From positions 3,702,501-3,766,500 of the forward strand of contig NZ_CP152002.1 of assembly GCF_038595055.1 (NCBI RefSeq): a DNA stretch of 64,000 nucleotides, read 5' to 3'. A program made the translations under genes and the position numbers. A model generated the notes under the pieces. It saw nothing but the letters and a program-made list of their open reading frames with translations. It was not told the origin of the DNA and made no database searches. Positions 9,004-18,739 of this stretch are shown here, one piece after another. This DNA is from Paenibacillus sp. FSL R7-0345. GTDB lineage: Bacteria; Bacillota; Bacilli; Paenibacillales; Paenibacillaceae. Position 1 is the stretch's first letter, and every line of letters starts with the position of its first letter.

Positions 9004-10893
9004 ATGAAGTTAAAAAGACTTATTATCAAAAATTTCCGATCTTACAAGGATGAGATTCAGATTTCGATAGATGATTTTACTGCTCTCATCGGAAGAAATG
9101 ATATCGGAAAATCCACAATACTCGAAGCGATGGAAATTTTTTTCAATAATAAACTAATCAAACTGGAGTCCACTGATGCCTGCGTACATAACACTGATAA
9201 AGAAGTGATCATTGGGTGTTTGTTTTCTGACCTTCCCCAACAGGTCATATTGGATTCCCAATCCTCAACTACCTTCGCGGACGAATTTTTGCTAAACCGT
9301 CAAGGCGAGCTAGAGATACATAAAATCTACAACTGTAGCCTAAAATCCCCTAAAGAAGCCGTTTACGCTCTTTGTTACCATCCACATGCCCAGAATACCA
9401 CTGATCTGATAAAGATTAAAAACCCTGAATTAAAGAAGCGCGCAAGAGAATTGGGAATCAATCTGGAATCAATTGACCAACGCTCTAACCCCGCCCTTCG
9501 CCAAGCTATTCGAGGTCAAATTGCCAATCTGGAGCTAGAAGAACAGCTCATATCCTTAAATGATGAGAATGCAAAGTCTATATGGGAGAACATCGAAAAA
9601 TTGCTGCCACAATTTGCTTTATTCCAAGCAGATCGACCAAGTAAAGACGACGATTCCGAAGTCCAGGATCCCATGAAGTTTGCCATCGAACAAGCGATAA
9701 AAACTGTGGAGCAAGATCTTGAACAAATAAAAGTAACGGTTCATCGACAGGTTATGGACGTGGCGGTTAGAACCCTTGAAAAGCTAAGACAAATGGATCC
9801 AGACCTTGCAACAGAATTGGCTCCTCAGTTTAAATCTGAGCCCAAGTGGGAAGGTCTTTTTAAACTATCCTTAACCGGGGATGATCAAATACCGATTAAT
9901 AAACGTGGGAGCGGTGTACGTCGACTTGTTCTTCTTAACTTCTTCCGAGCTGAAGTTGAGCGCAAACAAGCTGCTGCAGGTACCCCAAGGGTTATTTATG
10001 CCATTGAAGAGCCCGAAACAGCCCAGCATCCAAATAATCAAAAAATGTTGATAGAAGCCCTTTTAGACCTTTCTCAAACTGAAAATTGTCAAGTAATGAT
10101 TACTACCCATGTTCCCGGACTAGCAGGTCTCATTGATGTCAAAAACCTAAGATTTATCGAAAAGGATTCCATGGGTATTAGACGAATTACACACAATGAT
10201 GATGCTGTATATCAGAAAATTGCAGATCAGTTAGGTGTCATTCCAGACCAACGAGTTCAAGTGTTTATTTGCGTGGAAGGGCCTCATGATATTCGGTTTT
10301 TAAAGCATGTAAGCCGAGTGCTGCGTGCTTCAAATCCCATAATCCCGGATTTAGAAAACGATCCTAGAATCATCATGCTTCACCTTGGCGGAAGCACATT
10401 AAAGGATTGGGTGTCTTCAAATTATCTTAAAACATTAGGGATTCCTGAGGTTCACATATATGACCGGGATGAAGCTGTTCAGCCAAAGTACATAAGAGAA
10501 GTAAATATGGTTAACAGCAGGGGGAATGGTTCAATTGCTTTTTATACGAGCAAGCGGGAAATGGAAAACTACCTGCATCCTGCAGCAATCTCCGCCGAAT
10601 ATGGTTTTGAATTAGCATTCTCCGAAATGGATGATGTCCCAACCATGGTGGCTAAATTACAGCATGGAGCAAATTCGGATAATCCTTGGGATTTACTTGA
10701 AGATATTAAAATTAAGAAAAAGGTATCCCAGGCTAAAAAGAGGTTAAATAATGAAGTTGCAATGAAAATGACTTACGAACAGCTTTGTGAAGTAGATACC
10801 AATAAAGATATAGAAAGTTGGTTTGAAGCAATAATAGCAATTTTGAGCATACAGACGGCCCAAGCTATGGCAGCTCCTGCTACAGAAACTTAA
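9004..10893 (+). CDS. OLD-family ATPase/TOPRIM nuclease
   Basis: 629 residues from ATG 9004, preceded by GGAGGGG at 6-base spacing; an upstream TTG at 8986 is less likely. Seen: an ABC-type Walker A GRNDIGKS (30-37), a signature-like GSGVRR, Walker B VIYAIEEPE (about 330-338), an H-loop MITTHVPG, then a TOPRIM domain with the FICVEGPHD block (about 420) and YDRDE. This is the class-2 OLD arrangement, an ATPase coupled to a metal-dependent DNA nuclease, as in GajA-type and other phage-exclusion proteins. No GajB-like helicase or other partner is adjacent, so a stand-alone role is inferred. It is AT-rich and sits in an accessory island beside other defence-like genes. Confidence 0.85.
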   Translation: MKLKRLIIKNFRSYKDEIQISIDDFTALIGRNDIGKSTILEAMEIFFNNKLIKLESTDACVHNTDKEVIIGCLFSDLPQQVILDSQSSTTFADEFLLNRQGELEIHKIYNCSLKSPKEAVYALCYHPHAQNTTDLIKIKNPELKKRARELGINLESIDQRSNPALRQAIRGQIANLELEEQLISLNDENAKSIWENIEKLLPQFALFQADRPSKDDDSEVQDPMKFAIEQAIKTVEQDLEQIKVTVHRQVMDVAVRTLEKLRQMDPDLATELAPQFKSEPKWEGLFKLSLTGDDQIPINKRGSGVRRLVLLNFFRAEVERKQAAAGTPRVIYAIEEPETAQHPNNQKMLIEALLDLSQTENCQVMITTHVPGLAGLIDVKNLRFIEKDSMGIRRITHNDDAVYQKIADQLGVIPDQRVQVFICVEGPHDIRFLKHVSRVLRASNPIIPDLENDPRIIMLHLGGSTLKDWVSSNYLKTLGIPEVHIYDRDEAVQPKYIREVNMVNSRGNGSIAFYTSKREMENYLHPAAISAEYGFELAFSEMDDVPTMVAKLQHGANSDNPWDLLEDIKIKKKVSQAKKRLNNEVAMKMTYEQLCEVDTNKDIESWFEAIIAILSIQTAQAMAAPATET

Positions 10894-10902
10894 ACATATT
10901 GA

Positions 10903-10942
10903 GGGGACCACCAATCTAGAACGAGTATTGGTAGTCCCTTTT
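10903..10942 (+). terminator. Terminator after OLD-type gene
   Basis: Inverted repeat GGGACCACCAAT / ATTGGTAGTCCC followed by TTTTTT, about 10 bases after the stop. Confidence 0.8.
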
Positions 10943-11071
10943 TTATGGGAGTAATAAAAATAGCAAATGAAATTTTTGAACAACGAAAGACCTTAAAAAT
11001 ACCAGCTATAATCTTAGTTGAAAATTGAATACAAATTAAAGATAGAGAGGTTAGGCATGCTTTATTAGCGA

Positions 11072-12214
11072 TCAGGCTCTTTTTTCAAAACCAAATGCGT
11101 TCCAGAGAAAAGTCATGATTGAATTAACCGCGTTTACTCTATTAGTACTATTCAAACTTTCTATTAGGATTTCAGGACTTTGAAGATTATCATCATCCAG
11201 ACTAATAGGTCCTCTACCATAAAGGTTAGGGTGCTTATTGTAACCTTTAATTCCGTTAACACCAATCAGACTAAAAAATATAAAAAAGGGCTCATTCAGT
11301 TTAATTTTTTCGTACGTAATCCAGTTTTGCTCCAATACGTCCGAAATGATTTCTTTAAAGTCAACAGAAAAAATTCAAAGGTACCCCATTGTCCATTTCT
11401 TCCGTAGTGGAATGAGTAAAGGCATAGTTGCTGACTTGCTCAATTATTCCGTTTAAGAATATCTGAGTATGTCCACCCATAACGAAAGAACCATAGTTAT
11501 TGATCTTTTGAAATATAGTTCCGTGGGCATTAATCATAGGAGTATAAGATCTATTTGTATCTCCTACAATGGAATGATTTATTTCTTGCTTTAGAGTATG
11601 GATTGGATAAGCATTAGTTACTTCAAAAGCGGATAAAGGAACTGAGTGCATTATTAAGAAGGGCGTAGGTAGTTTAAAGCTATCTGTAGTTTTAATAATT
11701 CGGTTCATGCGGAATTTATCATATTTCTCAACATAATTATGGCGACCAAAAAATAATCTTTGAGTTCTGACGTTCCGATAGGAATCTTGTTTCCATTAGT
11801 ACGAAGCATGTATTTATAATTATCTTTGACCATATGAGGAGCGTTCCAACTTCGTGGTCTACGAATAATAATAATATGTCGATTATTGTGAAGCTGAATA
11901 GTTCTTATACGAATCATATTATACTCCGGGTCTAATCCGCCGCACAAAGATTGACTAAGTCTTAAAACCTCCTTATCAGCGTTCTCTAATTGCACTCCAA
12001 CCAATTGTCTAGGGCGGCCTTCGGTTTCTTCGATACCAATTATTAAATCACCGCCTTAAGAATTCGCAAAAGCTGCTATTTCTTCTTGAAGTTGTACGGG
12101 ACGTGTTATTTCTCTTTTTTATTCCAAATGTTGGCCTTCTAATGTGTTTGTATTAATTAATAACTGTAAATCTTCTTCTGAAATCATATCTAAGTCTTTG
12201 TGAAAAATTGACAT
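11072..12214 (-). pseudogene. AlbA_2/Schlafen-type ATP-binding protein, multiply broken
   Basis: Reading leftwards from ATG 12214 (GGAGGA upstream) the protein runs MSIFHKDLDMISEEDLQLL and keeps AlbA_2 landmarks (KREI, EEIAAFANS, GGDLIIGIEE). Two TAA codons interrupt it in frame, at LE*KREI and at FANS*GGDL. Near 11730 one T appears lost from a poly-T run: restoring it gives FFGRHNYVEKYDKFRMNRI. Near 11375 the frame shifts back at another T-run, giving DFKEIISDVLEQNW. Four independent lesions make this a clear pseudogene. Intact relatives are putative DNA-binding or regulatory proteins often found in accessory islands. It is divergent from the giant HTH gene at 12381. Confidence 0.8.
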
Positions 12215-12380
12215 GATATTCCTCCTCTAATGAATTACAATTTAGATAGAGCGTTTAAAGATTCGTGGGTCTGAGAATTCTATTTTATACCAATTCGCTA
12301 GCTCTGAGAATAAATACTGTTGAAGACTCTTTGCATTCAATACTTATCACATAACTCTATAGACTGAAAGGAAGAGGGAT

Positions 12381-15300
12381 TTGACTATTAGCAGCCACCC
12401 AGGTAAATATTTGCGTCAAACGATTATTCCCTCAGAAATATCTGATTTAGAAGCCGCCATAAGATTAGGAATAGATCAATCATTATTATCTTCTCTTCTT
12501 AATGGCGAATCATCTTTAACTCCAGATTTGGCAGTTCGCTTAGAGAACACTTTTGGCGCAAACAGTACGCTATTACTTGGGATGCAGGCCTCTTACGATC
12601 AACAGGAATGTCCGATAAATGAGAAGGTTAATAACATCTCGACATTTGTTCCCAATTTCCTGACAATCAAAGCAAGGCAAATAGAAGAATGGGCCGAGCG
12701 AAACCTAGAAGCCAGAAGTCTGCTTCCCGTACTCTTGAGAAAATTGGTGCACTCAACTGGCAAAGGACTCATCAAGGTCGATTTCCCGGGTTACGACAAC
12801 TCGCAACGTAGGGGCTCCGATGGCTTCGTCCAAGCTAATGCTGCAACGCCTTGGATTCCTAGTGGTAATTCATATTGGGAGTTTGGGACCGATAAAGATC
12901 CATTGGTAAAAGCAAGGAAGGATTTTGATGCTCGGTTAGGTTCTATTGACTCTAATATAAGAAAACAAAGCACATATGTTTTTGTAACACCTCGAAATTG
13001 GCCCGCTTCAAAAAAGTGGGAGACAGAAAAAAATGCGGCTGGGGAGTGGAAACATGTCAGGGTATTTGATGCAAACGATCTTGAACAATGGTTAGAACAC
13101 TCTGTGCTGGCGCAGATTTGGCTTGCGGAACAACTTAACCTAATGACTAGTGGTTATGAGACGTTGAATCAAGCATGGAGCCGCTGGGCAAATGCCAGCG
13201 ATCCCCATCTTACCCCTGCATTATTTGCTCCTTCGATTGCTTTGCATCGAGACGCCTTTAAGAATTGGCTTGAAAAACCTAGCAATAATCCGTTTGTTAT
13301 CACTGCTGATTCTCACATAGAGGCACTAGCTTTTTTGGCATGCTTATTTGATGATAAAGAACTGAGTACTTATAAGGATTTATCGGCGGTTTTCACTTCT
13401 CCAGATGCCCTAAAAGCCCTCGTTTCTTCAGCGTTAACATTTATACCAATCGTTTATTCTGACGCTGCAGAGTCAGAACTTATAGATACCTACCGCCGGC
13501 TTCATTGTATATTATACCGCCCTCGCAATGTCGTTGATATCAATCCTGATGTCAAACTTGACTTACTTAGTCATAAGACTTTCAAAGAAGCATTAACCTC
13601 AATGGGAATTACAGATAGCGATATTGATCGGTTGGGTAGGGAATCAGGACGATCACCAACGATTCTACGCCGGCGCCTTTCAAACAATGCTGCAATCCGA
13701 AAACCGGATTGGGCGCGTAATAATGACGTAGCTAAGTCACTTGTACCCATGGTATTAATCGGTGCGTGGCACTCTAATCCAGAGGGTGATCAAAGAATAT
13801 TATCAAGTATAGCGGATCAAAGTTATGAAACAATTGAAGATGATTTAGCTTTATTGCTTAAGTTAGAGGATAGTCCGGTATGGTCAGCAGGTGAATATCG
13901 AGGTGTCGCTTCAAAACTTGACGCAATGTTTGCAATAGCCCATGTCATGACTGCTGCAGATCTTAATCGCTTCTTCATCGCTGCTGAATACGTATTAGTA
14001 GAGATAAATCCCGCCTTAGAGTTGCCTGAGAAAGATCGGTGGGCTGCCTCACTTTACAACAAAACACGCTCCCATTCAAGTGCACTGCGTACAGGCATCT
14101 GTGAAACCCTTGTCCTCTTATCAGTTCATGGAAATAATCTGTTTTATAGTCGACTAGGTCTTAATGTAGAGTATCAAGTTATCACATTAATCCGAAAGCT
14201 ATTAACGCCACTGACATTAGAAAAGCTACTCTCGCATAGTGACGATCTTCCTCGTTATGCAGAGGCAGCTCCAGAAGAATTTATGCATATCGTAGAGATG
14301 GACTTAAAACACAGTGCCCCCGTTATAATTGACCTTCTCAAGCCTGTTGATACCAGCACATTTGGGGTTAGCCCCTCACGAACCGGACTTCTCTGGGGTT
14401 TGGAATCCCTTGCATGGAGCCCGAAAAATTTATGGCGTGTAGCGGCAATATTGGCTCAGCTCTCTAAGGTAAAAATAGAAGATAATTGGGTAAACAAACC
14501 CATAAATAGCCTACAGGCAATTTTCAGGTCTTGGATGCCCCAAACAGCCGCATCCGTGGAACAGAGGTTGAAGGTACTAGAAAATATTGCCAAACGTTTT
14601 CCGGATATAGGTTGGGAGATCTGCATCGACCAAATTGAACCCGGTTCCCTTATAGGAGGCTATAGCTATAAACCCAACTGGCGCGGTGATGCATCAGGTG
14701 CCGGGCAGGTTGTTACGCACAAAGAAAGATATACCTTTAACCGAAAAGCTTTGGATATTTTAATAGCTTGGCCATCTCATGACGAGGAGACACTCGGAGA
14801 TCTGGTAAAATGTCTTCAAGGAATTCCCAAGGAAGATCAGAATAAAATTTGGGATCTAATTGATTCATGGGCAAAAAACACTAATGAAAATGCCAAAGCC
14901 ATATTGCGTGAATACATACGACAATATGCTTTTACTCGAGTAAGCCGCAAGCGGAAGCTTAGTGAAATAGCACGTAATCGTGCTCGTCAATCTTACGATC
15001 TCCTTCAACCAAAAAATCCGATTATTCGTTATGCCTGGCTGTTTGCTGATCAATGGATACACGAATCAAATGATGAAATCGAAGATGAGAACTACGATTT
15101 TACCAAACATGAAGAGCAAATTAGCCGTTTGCGCCAGGAGGCTATCAAAGAAATTTGGAATGATTTTGGTTTTGAAGGAGTTAGACAGCTCATTATAGAT
15201 AGTAATGCCTCTATCGTTATCGGACAATATGCAACATTCGTTGTCAAAGAAGTCCAAGAACAAAAAGAATTCATTAAGCAATTACTTTCACTAAACGAGG

Positions 15301-16430
15301 ATTATCAAATAAAAGCCGATTGGAGCCTGAGAGGATTTTTGTTGGGGATAAAAGATGATATGCGCAATGAGTTACTACAACTTACAGCCGAAGAGTTATC
15401 TACTAATCATCGAGAGAGATTATTCCTAAATGCACCTTTTGAAAGATCGACTTGGTGCCTCCTGGAAGGAAATGAAGGACTTCATACAGCTTATTGGAAG
15501 AATGTTTTTCCCGCCTGGGGAAATCATCCTCCTGATGATTACAATGGTATCGTTGATTGTCTTTTGGCTGTACAGCGCCCTCGAGCCGCATTTCATGCTA
15601 TCCATATGAATTTTAAATATATTGATACTTCTCGGCTTATGCGGCTACTGTATACCATAGGTAAGGTAGATAATGAACCAGTAGGTCCATATAGGTTAAG
15701 TGGCTACCATTTCTCTAAGGCATTAAGTTCTCTTGATGGACGATCAGAAGTTACTGTCGAAGAAATGGCGCGTTTAGAGTTTATGTTTATTGACATCCTC
15801 AGTGATAGTGAACACGGAATTCAGAATCTTGAACATTTAATTTCCACATCACCACTATTATTTGTTCAAGCTTTGATACTTTGCTTCAAAAGAAGAGGTG
15901 AAGGAGAGGATCCGAAAGAATGGGTAATTGAAGACTCGGCGCAGCGATCTTTACTTGCCTCAACTGCTTATCGCCTGCTCGAGCGGATAAAAATGATACC
16001 TGGCACTAACGAAGATGGTGAAATTGATGTTGTTGCATTAAAAGCATGGCTTGCCGAAGTTAGACGTCTATGTGGTGTTTATGGTCGTATTGAAATTGGA
16101 GAACAATACGTTGGACAATTGCTTTCAAGGGGACCTGAAAAACACGGATTATGGCCGTGCAAAGAAATATGTGAGGCGATGGAGGAGTTTTCATCTTCCG
16201 GGATTCGAACAGGCTTTCGTATAGGGATAATGAATTCTCGAGGTGTTGTATGGCGCGACGAAGGTGGAAAACAAGAACGAGAACTAGCCACAAAGTATCA
16301 TGAATTGGCAGAACGTATATATTTTGACTATCCCTTTGTCGGGAGAGTTCTCGAAGATGTAGCTGAAGCATATGAACACGAAGCCAAATGGCAGGACACA
16401 GAAGCAGATGTTCTAAAAAGAATTGAGTAA
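12381..16430 (+). CDS. 1349-aa protein: HigA-like HTH plus putative PD-(D/E)xK-type domain and long C-terminal region
   Basis: TTG start, with AAAGGAAGAGGG just upstream. Residues 1-70 resemble HigA-type XRE antitoxins (HPGKYLRQTI, SSLLNGESSLTPDLAVRLE). Residues about 95-265 contain PGYDNSQRRGSDGFVQ, GNSYWEFGTDKD, STYVFVTPRNWPASKKW and DANDLEQWLE; the spaced Asp, Glu and Lys suggest a restriction-endonuclease-like fold, but this is inference. The remaining thousand residues look mostly alpha-helical; no Walker A motif was found. I do not recognise a named family. HTH, nuclease-like domain and size in one chain, with an OLD nuclease and Ku nearby, suggest an anti-phage or DNA-surveillance role. 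It has no toxin partner, so it is not a simple HigBA antitoxin. A strong terminator follows. Confidence 0.75.
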   Translation: MTISSHPGKYLRQTIIPSEISDLEAAIRLGIDQSLLSSLLNGESSLTPDLAVRLENTFGANSTLLLGMQASYDQQECPINEKVNNISTFVPNFLTIKARQIEEWAERNLEARSLLPVLLRKLVHSTGKGLIKVDFPGYDNSQRRGSDGFVQANAATPWIPSGNSYWEFGTDKDPLVKARKDFDARLGSIDSNIRKQSTYVFVTPRNWPASKKWETEKNAAGEWKHVRVFDANDLEQWLEHSVLAQIWLAEQLNLMTSGYETLNQAWSRWANASDPHLTPALFAPSIALHRDAFKNWLEKPSNNPFVITADSHIEALAFLACLFDDKELSTYKDLSAVFTSPDALKALVSSALTFIPIVYSDAAESELIDTYRRLHCILYRPRNVVDINPDVKLDLLSHKTFKEALTSMGITDSDIDRLGRESGRSPTILRRRLSNNAAIRKPDWARNNDVAKSLVPMVLIGAWHSNPEGDQRILSSIADQSYETIEDDLALLLKLEDSPVWSAGEYRGVASKLDAMFAIAHVMTAADLNRFFIAAEYVLVEINPALELPEKDRWAASLYNKTRSHSSALRTGICETLVLLSVHGNNLFYSRLGLNVEYQVITLIRKLLTPLTLEKLLSHSDDLPRYAEAAPEEFMHIVEMDLKHSAPVIIDLLKPVDTSTFGVSPSRTGLLWGLESLAWSPKNLWRVAAILAQLSKVKIEDNWVNKPINSLQAIFRSWMPQTAASVEQRLKVLENIAKRFPDIGWEICIDQIEPGSLIGGYSYKPNWRGDASGAGQVVTHKERYTFNRKALDILIAWPSHDEETLGDLVKCLQGIPKEDQNKIWDLIDSWAKNTNENAKAILREYIRQYAFTRVSRKRKLSEIARNRARQSYDLLQPKNPIIRYAWLFADQWIHESNDEIEDENYDFTKHEEQISRLRQEAIKEIWNDFGFEGVRQLIIDSNASIVIGQYATFVVKEVQEQKEFIKQLLSLNEDYQIKADWSLRGFLLGIKDDMRNELLQLTAEELSTNHRERLFLNAPFERSTWCLLEGNEGLHTAYWKNVFPAWGNHPPDDYNGIVDCLLAVQRPRAAFHAIHMNFKYIDTSRLMRLLYTIGKVDNEPVGPYRLSGYHFSKALSSLDGRSEVTVEEMARLEFMFIDILSDSEHGIQNLEHLISTSPLLFVQALILCFKRRGEGEDPKEWVIEDSAQRSLLASTAYRLLERIKMIPGTNEDGEIDVVALKAWLAEVRRLCGVYGRIEIGEQYVGQLLSRGPEKHGLWPCKEICEAMEEFSSSGIRTGFRIGIMNSRGVVWRDEGGKQERELATKYHELAERIYFDYPFVGRVLEDVAEAYEHEAKWQDTEADVLKRIE

Positions 16431-16463
16431 TAGTAATGCATATTAAGTGCCTTCTTATCAAAA

Positions 16464-16491
16464 AGAGAGCTCCTCAACCGAGGAGCTCTCT
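16464..16491. terminator. Bidirectional-looking terminator hairpin
   Basis: A perfect 12-bp stem AGAGAGCTCCTC / GAGGAGCTCTCT with a 4-base loop, with A-rich sequence on the left and TTCC on the right. It separates the giant HTH gene from the leftward Ku fragment. Confidence 0.75.
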
Positions 16492-16496
16492 TCCGT

Positions 16497-16718
16497 TCAC
16501 CCTAACTTTTCTTCACTATTCTGAGCAACTTGTCTTGGCTTTGGTTTGCTCTTACTCATCTTAACACTTTTCTGAAGCGCCTCCAGTAAGTCAATAACTA
16601 CCTCAGCTTCTTGTGTTGGTTTAGAGATGATCTGTTGACCAGCGTTCTGATTCATCATCTTTAGAGCTTTGGCAGCCACAGAGGTTCCAACAGCTACAGA
16701 ACCAACAATAGCCTTCAA
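16497..16718 (-). pseudogene. C-terminal fragment of a second Ku gene
   Basis: The last 55 or so residues (GQQIISKPTQEAEVVIDLLE, ending EEKLG) closely match the C-terminus of the complete Ku gene upstream (GQNIVLKPTQESDIVVDLLE, ending NEKLG). The first 20 residues do not look like Ku and there is no Ku core domain. This is the leftover end of a Ku paralogue, or of a tandem duplication, most of which has been deleted. Product unlikely to be functional. Confidence 0.75.
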
Positions 16719-16862
16719 TTTAAGTCCTACGTATATTCTTTCATATAGTTATATTAGCATTATTATATAAAATAAATTAGAGTTTTGCTCGAACATTCAG
16801 TGGGGGACCATACAAAAGAAAAATTCGGAAAAGGTGATCGTATGGAGAAGTCTAATTGTGAC

Positions 16863-16907
16863 ATGATGTAGATAAGAACCACCTCATTGGATTCTTAACT
16901 ACATCAT
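16863..16907 (-). terminator. Long inverted repeat after Ku
   Basis: ATGATGTAGATAAGAA pairs with TTCTTAACTACATCAT (16 bp, one mismatch) around a loop of about 13 bases, 15 bases past the Ku stop. It has no strong T-run; it could end Ku transcription or be a small repeat element. Confidence 0.5.
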
Positions 16908-16921
16908 TATTTTCCAAGTGA

Positions 16922-17755
16922 CTATCCCAGTTTTTCATTAGGGGTACCGCGTTTACTTTCCTTCGGGGCTGACACCTTGTTTTTCCCTTTATTCATTCTG
17001 ACACTCTCCTGAAGCGCCTCTAATAGATCAACAACAATATCTGATTCTTGCGTGGGCTTTAGTACAATGTTCTGGCCAGCAATTTTAGATTGAATAGCCG
17101 CTAGCAATCGTTCTTGCTCTGGATTGGTATATGAAGTTAAATCCGAGGTTCCTGTCAGCCCTTTGACGATTTGTAAGGCTAACTTCAATTGACTGGGATC
17201 TACAGAAATGTTGCTAGAGAGGTTTGGGACGTTCTCTACGGGCCGAATTTCATTCGCGTAGTGCATAGTGGCCAGTTGAATGCAAGTTCCATTTATCGGC
17301 TTCAGAATACATAATTTCGTGTTCGCACGAAACGTAAACTTGGCGATTGCGAGTCTCTTTGATGTCTCAAGAGCTTTGAGCAGTAAATAGTAGGCATTAC
17401 TCCCAAGTTGATCAGGTCCGAGAAAATATACCTTCTGCGTAAACATTAAATCGAGTTGTTCTTCCTTTATGAAATCAATAATCCGTATCTGCTTGCTAGC
17501 GTCTTCTTGAATCTGATCGAGTTCCTCTTTTTCAAAGGTTACATATTGATTCGTATCCAGTGGGTAGCCTTTAATGAGTTCTGCAGACTCGACGGATCGT
17601 TGACAAGTTGGGCAATATCGCTGGTTTTTAATTGTACCATGGCAGCTTTTATGGAGTAGGTTGAAAGAGATTTCTTTCTCCTCTGTGGCGGCGTAAAGTT
17701 TCACCGGGATGTGAACTAATCCAAAACTGATAGCGCCTTTCCATATGGTATGCAT
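16922..17755 (-). CDS. ku: Bacterial Ku, DNA double-strand-end-binding protein
   Basis: 277 residues, normal for bacterial Ku. The N-terminus MHTIWKGAISFGLVHIPVKL is the family hallmark, followed by the Ku beta-barrel core (SCHGTIKNQRYCPTC, TFEKEELDQI, IDFIKEEQLD, YFLGPD) and a basic tail. The dimer binds DNA ends and recruits ligase LigD in non-homologous end joining; in sporulating bacteria this serves break repair in spores. ATG 17755 follows AGGAGGTG closely. No ligD lies in the window, so the partner must be elsewhere. A homologous C-terminal fragment lies 200 bases downstream. It could be a chromosomal gene or accessory cargo; its AT-rich context favours the latter weakly. Confidence 0.92.
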   Translation of the reverse strand: MHTIWKGAISFGLVHIPVKLYAATEEKEISFNLLHKSCHGTIKNQRYCPTCQRSVESAELIKGYPLDTNQYVTFEKEELDQIQEDASKQIRIIDFIKEEQLDLMFTQKVYFLGPDQLGSNAYYLLLKALETSKRLAIAKFTFRANTKLCILKPINGTCIQLATMHYANEIRPVENVPNLSSNISVDPSQLKLALQIVKGLTGTSDLTSYTNPEQERLLAAIQSKIAGQNIVLKPTQESDIVVDLLEALQESVRMNKGKNKVSAPKESKRGTPNEKLG

Positions 17756-17804
17756 GGGAACACCTCCTAAAGTTTATATTAAAAGTCATTCCCATATGAA
17801 ACAT

Positions 17805-17847
17805 AAATAAACCGCACCTCCAAGCAAAGGAGTGCGGTTTATTTATT
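17805..17847 (-). terminator. Terminator downstream of XRE gene
   Basis: AAATAAACCGCAC-CTCC pairs with GGAG-TGCGGTTTATTT around a short loop. It lies just past the stop of the leftward XRE gene and before the Ku ribosome binding site, insulating Ku. Confidence 0.75.
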
Positions 17848-17860
17848 ACAGGTGTTCGGT

Positions 17861-18202
17861 TTATTTTTCAAAAAACTCATCTAGCATGAATTGGACCTTT
17901 CGAAGATCTCTTTTTTTTAAGGAAACTAAGGTTTGGAAGATTTGATTCAACAATTCGTCTTTTTCATTCAAAGCGGACTGTTGATATTTCGTATACATAA
18001 ACAAATCCATAATCTGAACATCAAGAGCATCGGCGATTTTCAGTAGGTTCACTAATGTAATGTTTTTTTCTGCTCGTTCAACGCCACCAATATAGGAGAA
18101 ATGAAAGCCGGCCTTTTCACCAAGCTCTTCTTGAGACCATCCTCTTTGCTTCCGAATATCACGGATGCGTTGTCCTATTTTTTGAATTACTGAAGTTTCC
18201 AT
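17861..18202 (-). CDS. XRE-family transcriptional regulator
   Basis: 113 residues from ATG 18202, preceded by GAGGTG; the frame stays open to 18232 but that extension lacks a ribosome binding site. Residues 10-65 form a Cro/C1 HTH (IRKQRGWSQEELGEKAGF, IADALDVQIMDLF). The C-terminal 45 residues are charged and helical, as in small phage-type or element-borne regulators. It is divergent from the hypothetical gene at 18338 with about 135 bases between, and probably controls one or both directions. Target genes are not evident. Confidence 0.8.
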   Translation of the reverse strand: METSVIQKIGQRIRDIRKQRGWSQEELGEKAGFHFSYIGGVERAEKNITLVNLLKIADALDVQIMDLFMYTKYQQSALNEKDELLNQIFQTLVSLKKRDLRKVQFMLDEFFEK

Positions 18203-18337
18203 GATTACACCTCTAAAACTAAGTGTAAACAATGGGGCAAGAGCGATACATGCTCATATAAATATCAATGAAGGTAATTAATATTTATACGTATCATTTA
18301 GTGGTAAATGGAAATACTATATTATGAGGTGATAGGA

Positions 18338-18739
18338 TTGGAAAATACAGAGAACTCATTGATTTTAGGATTTGCTTCAGTTACACCATCTGGCTTGAAA
18401 TTCGAAAACGTATTTTACACAAACGAAATGATGATAAAGCATGGATGGTTTGAGTTAGCACAGAGAGATGAGGGGTGGCAGATACCAATTCTCTACGATA
18501 GTAAGGATTTATCCAGAATAATGTTACTTGATATCGACTCTACAAGAAGTGCATATCCAATTGAAGATGCAAGCCAAAAAATTGACTCTGAGATGAGAGA
18601 ACTCTATTTTTCAGCTATAGCGTCTTTGAAAGTACAATTGAGACATAACAAAACAAATGAAAGACATTTTAGGGTAGTAGATCGTGGACAGAAACCTCAA
18701 GTGAAGTGGCAATCTGATAAAGATAATGGATTCGAATAA
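18338..18739 (+). CDS. Hypothetical protein, 133 aa
   Basis: TTG 18338 is chosen because GAGGTGATAGGA precedes it; the ATG at 18308 has no ribosome binding site. The product is soluble with no signal peptide or membrane segment, and I recognise no family. Its last 71 bases overlap the 3' end of the convergent XRE gene at 18669-18881. AT-rich, like the accessory island around it, it could be a transposon-borne passenger gene. Confidence 0.55.
   Translation: MENTENSLILGFASVTPSGLKFENVFYTNEMMIKHGWFELAQRDEGWQIPILYDSKDLSRIMLLDIDSTRSAYPIEDASQKIDSEMRELYFSAIASLKVQLRHNKTNERHFRVVDRGQKPQVKWQSDKDNGFE

Noticed and set aside
12381-12600. HigBA toxin-antitoxin pair
   Set aside because: The HigA-like HTH is the start of a 1349-residue protein and no HigB-type ORF precedes it.
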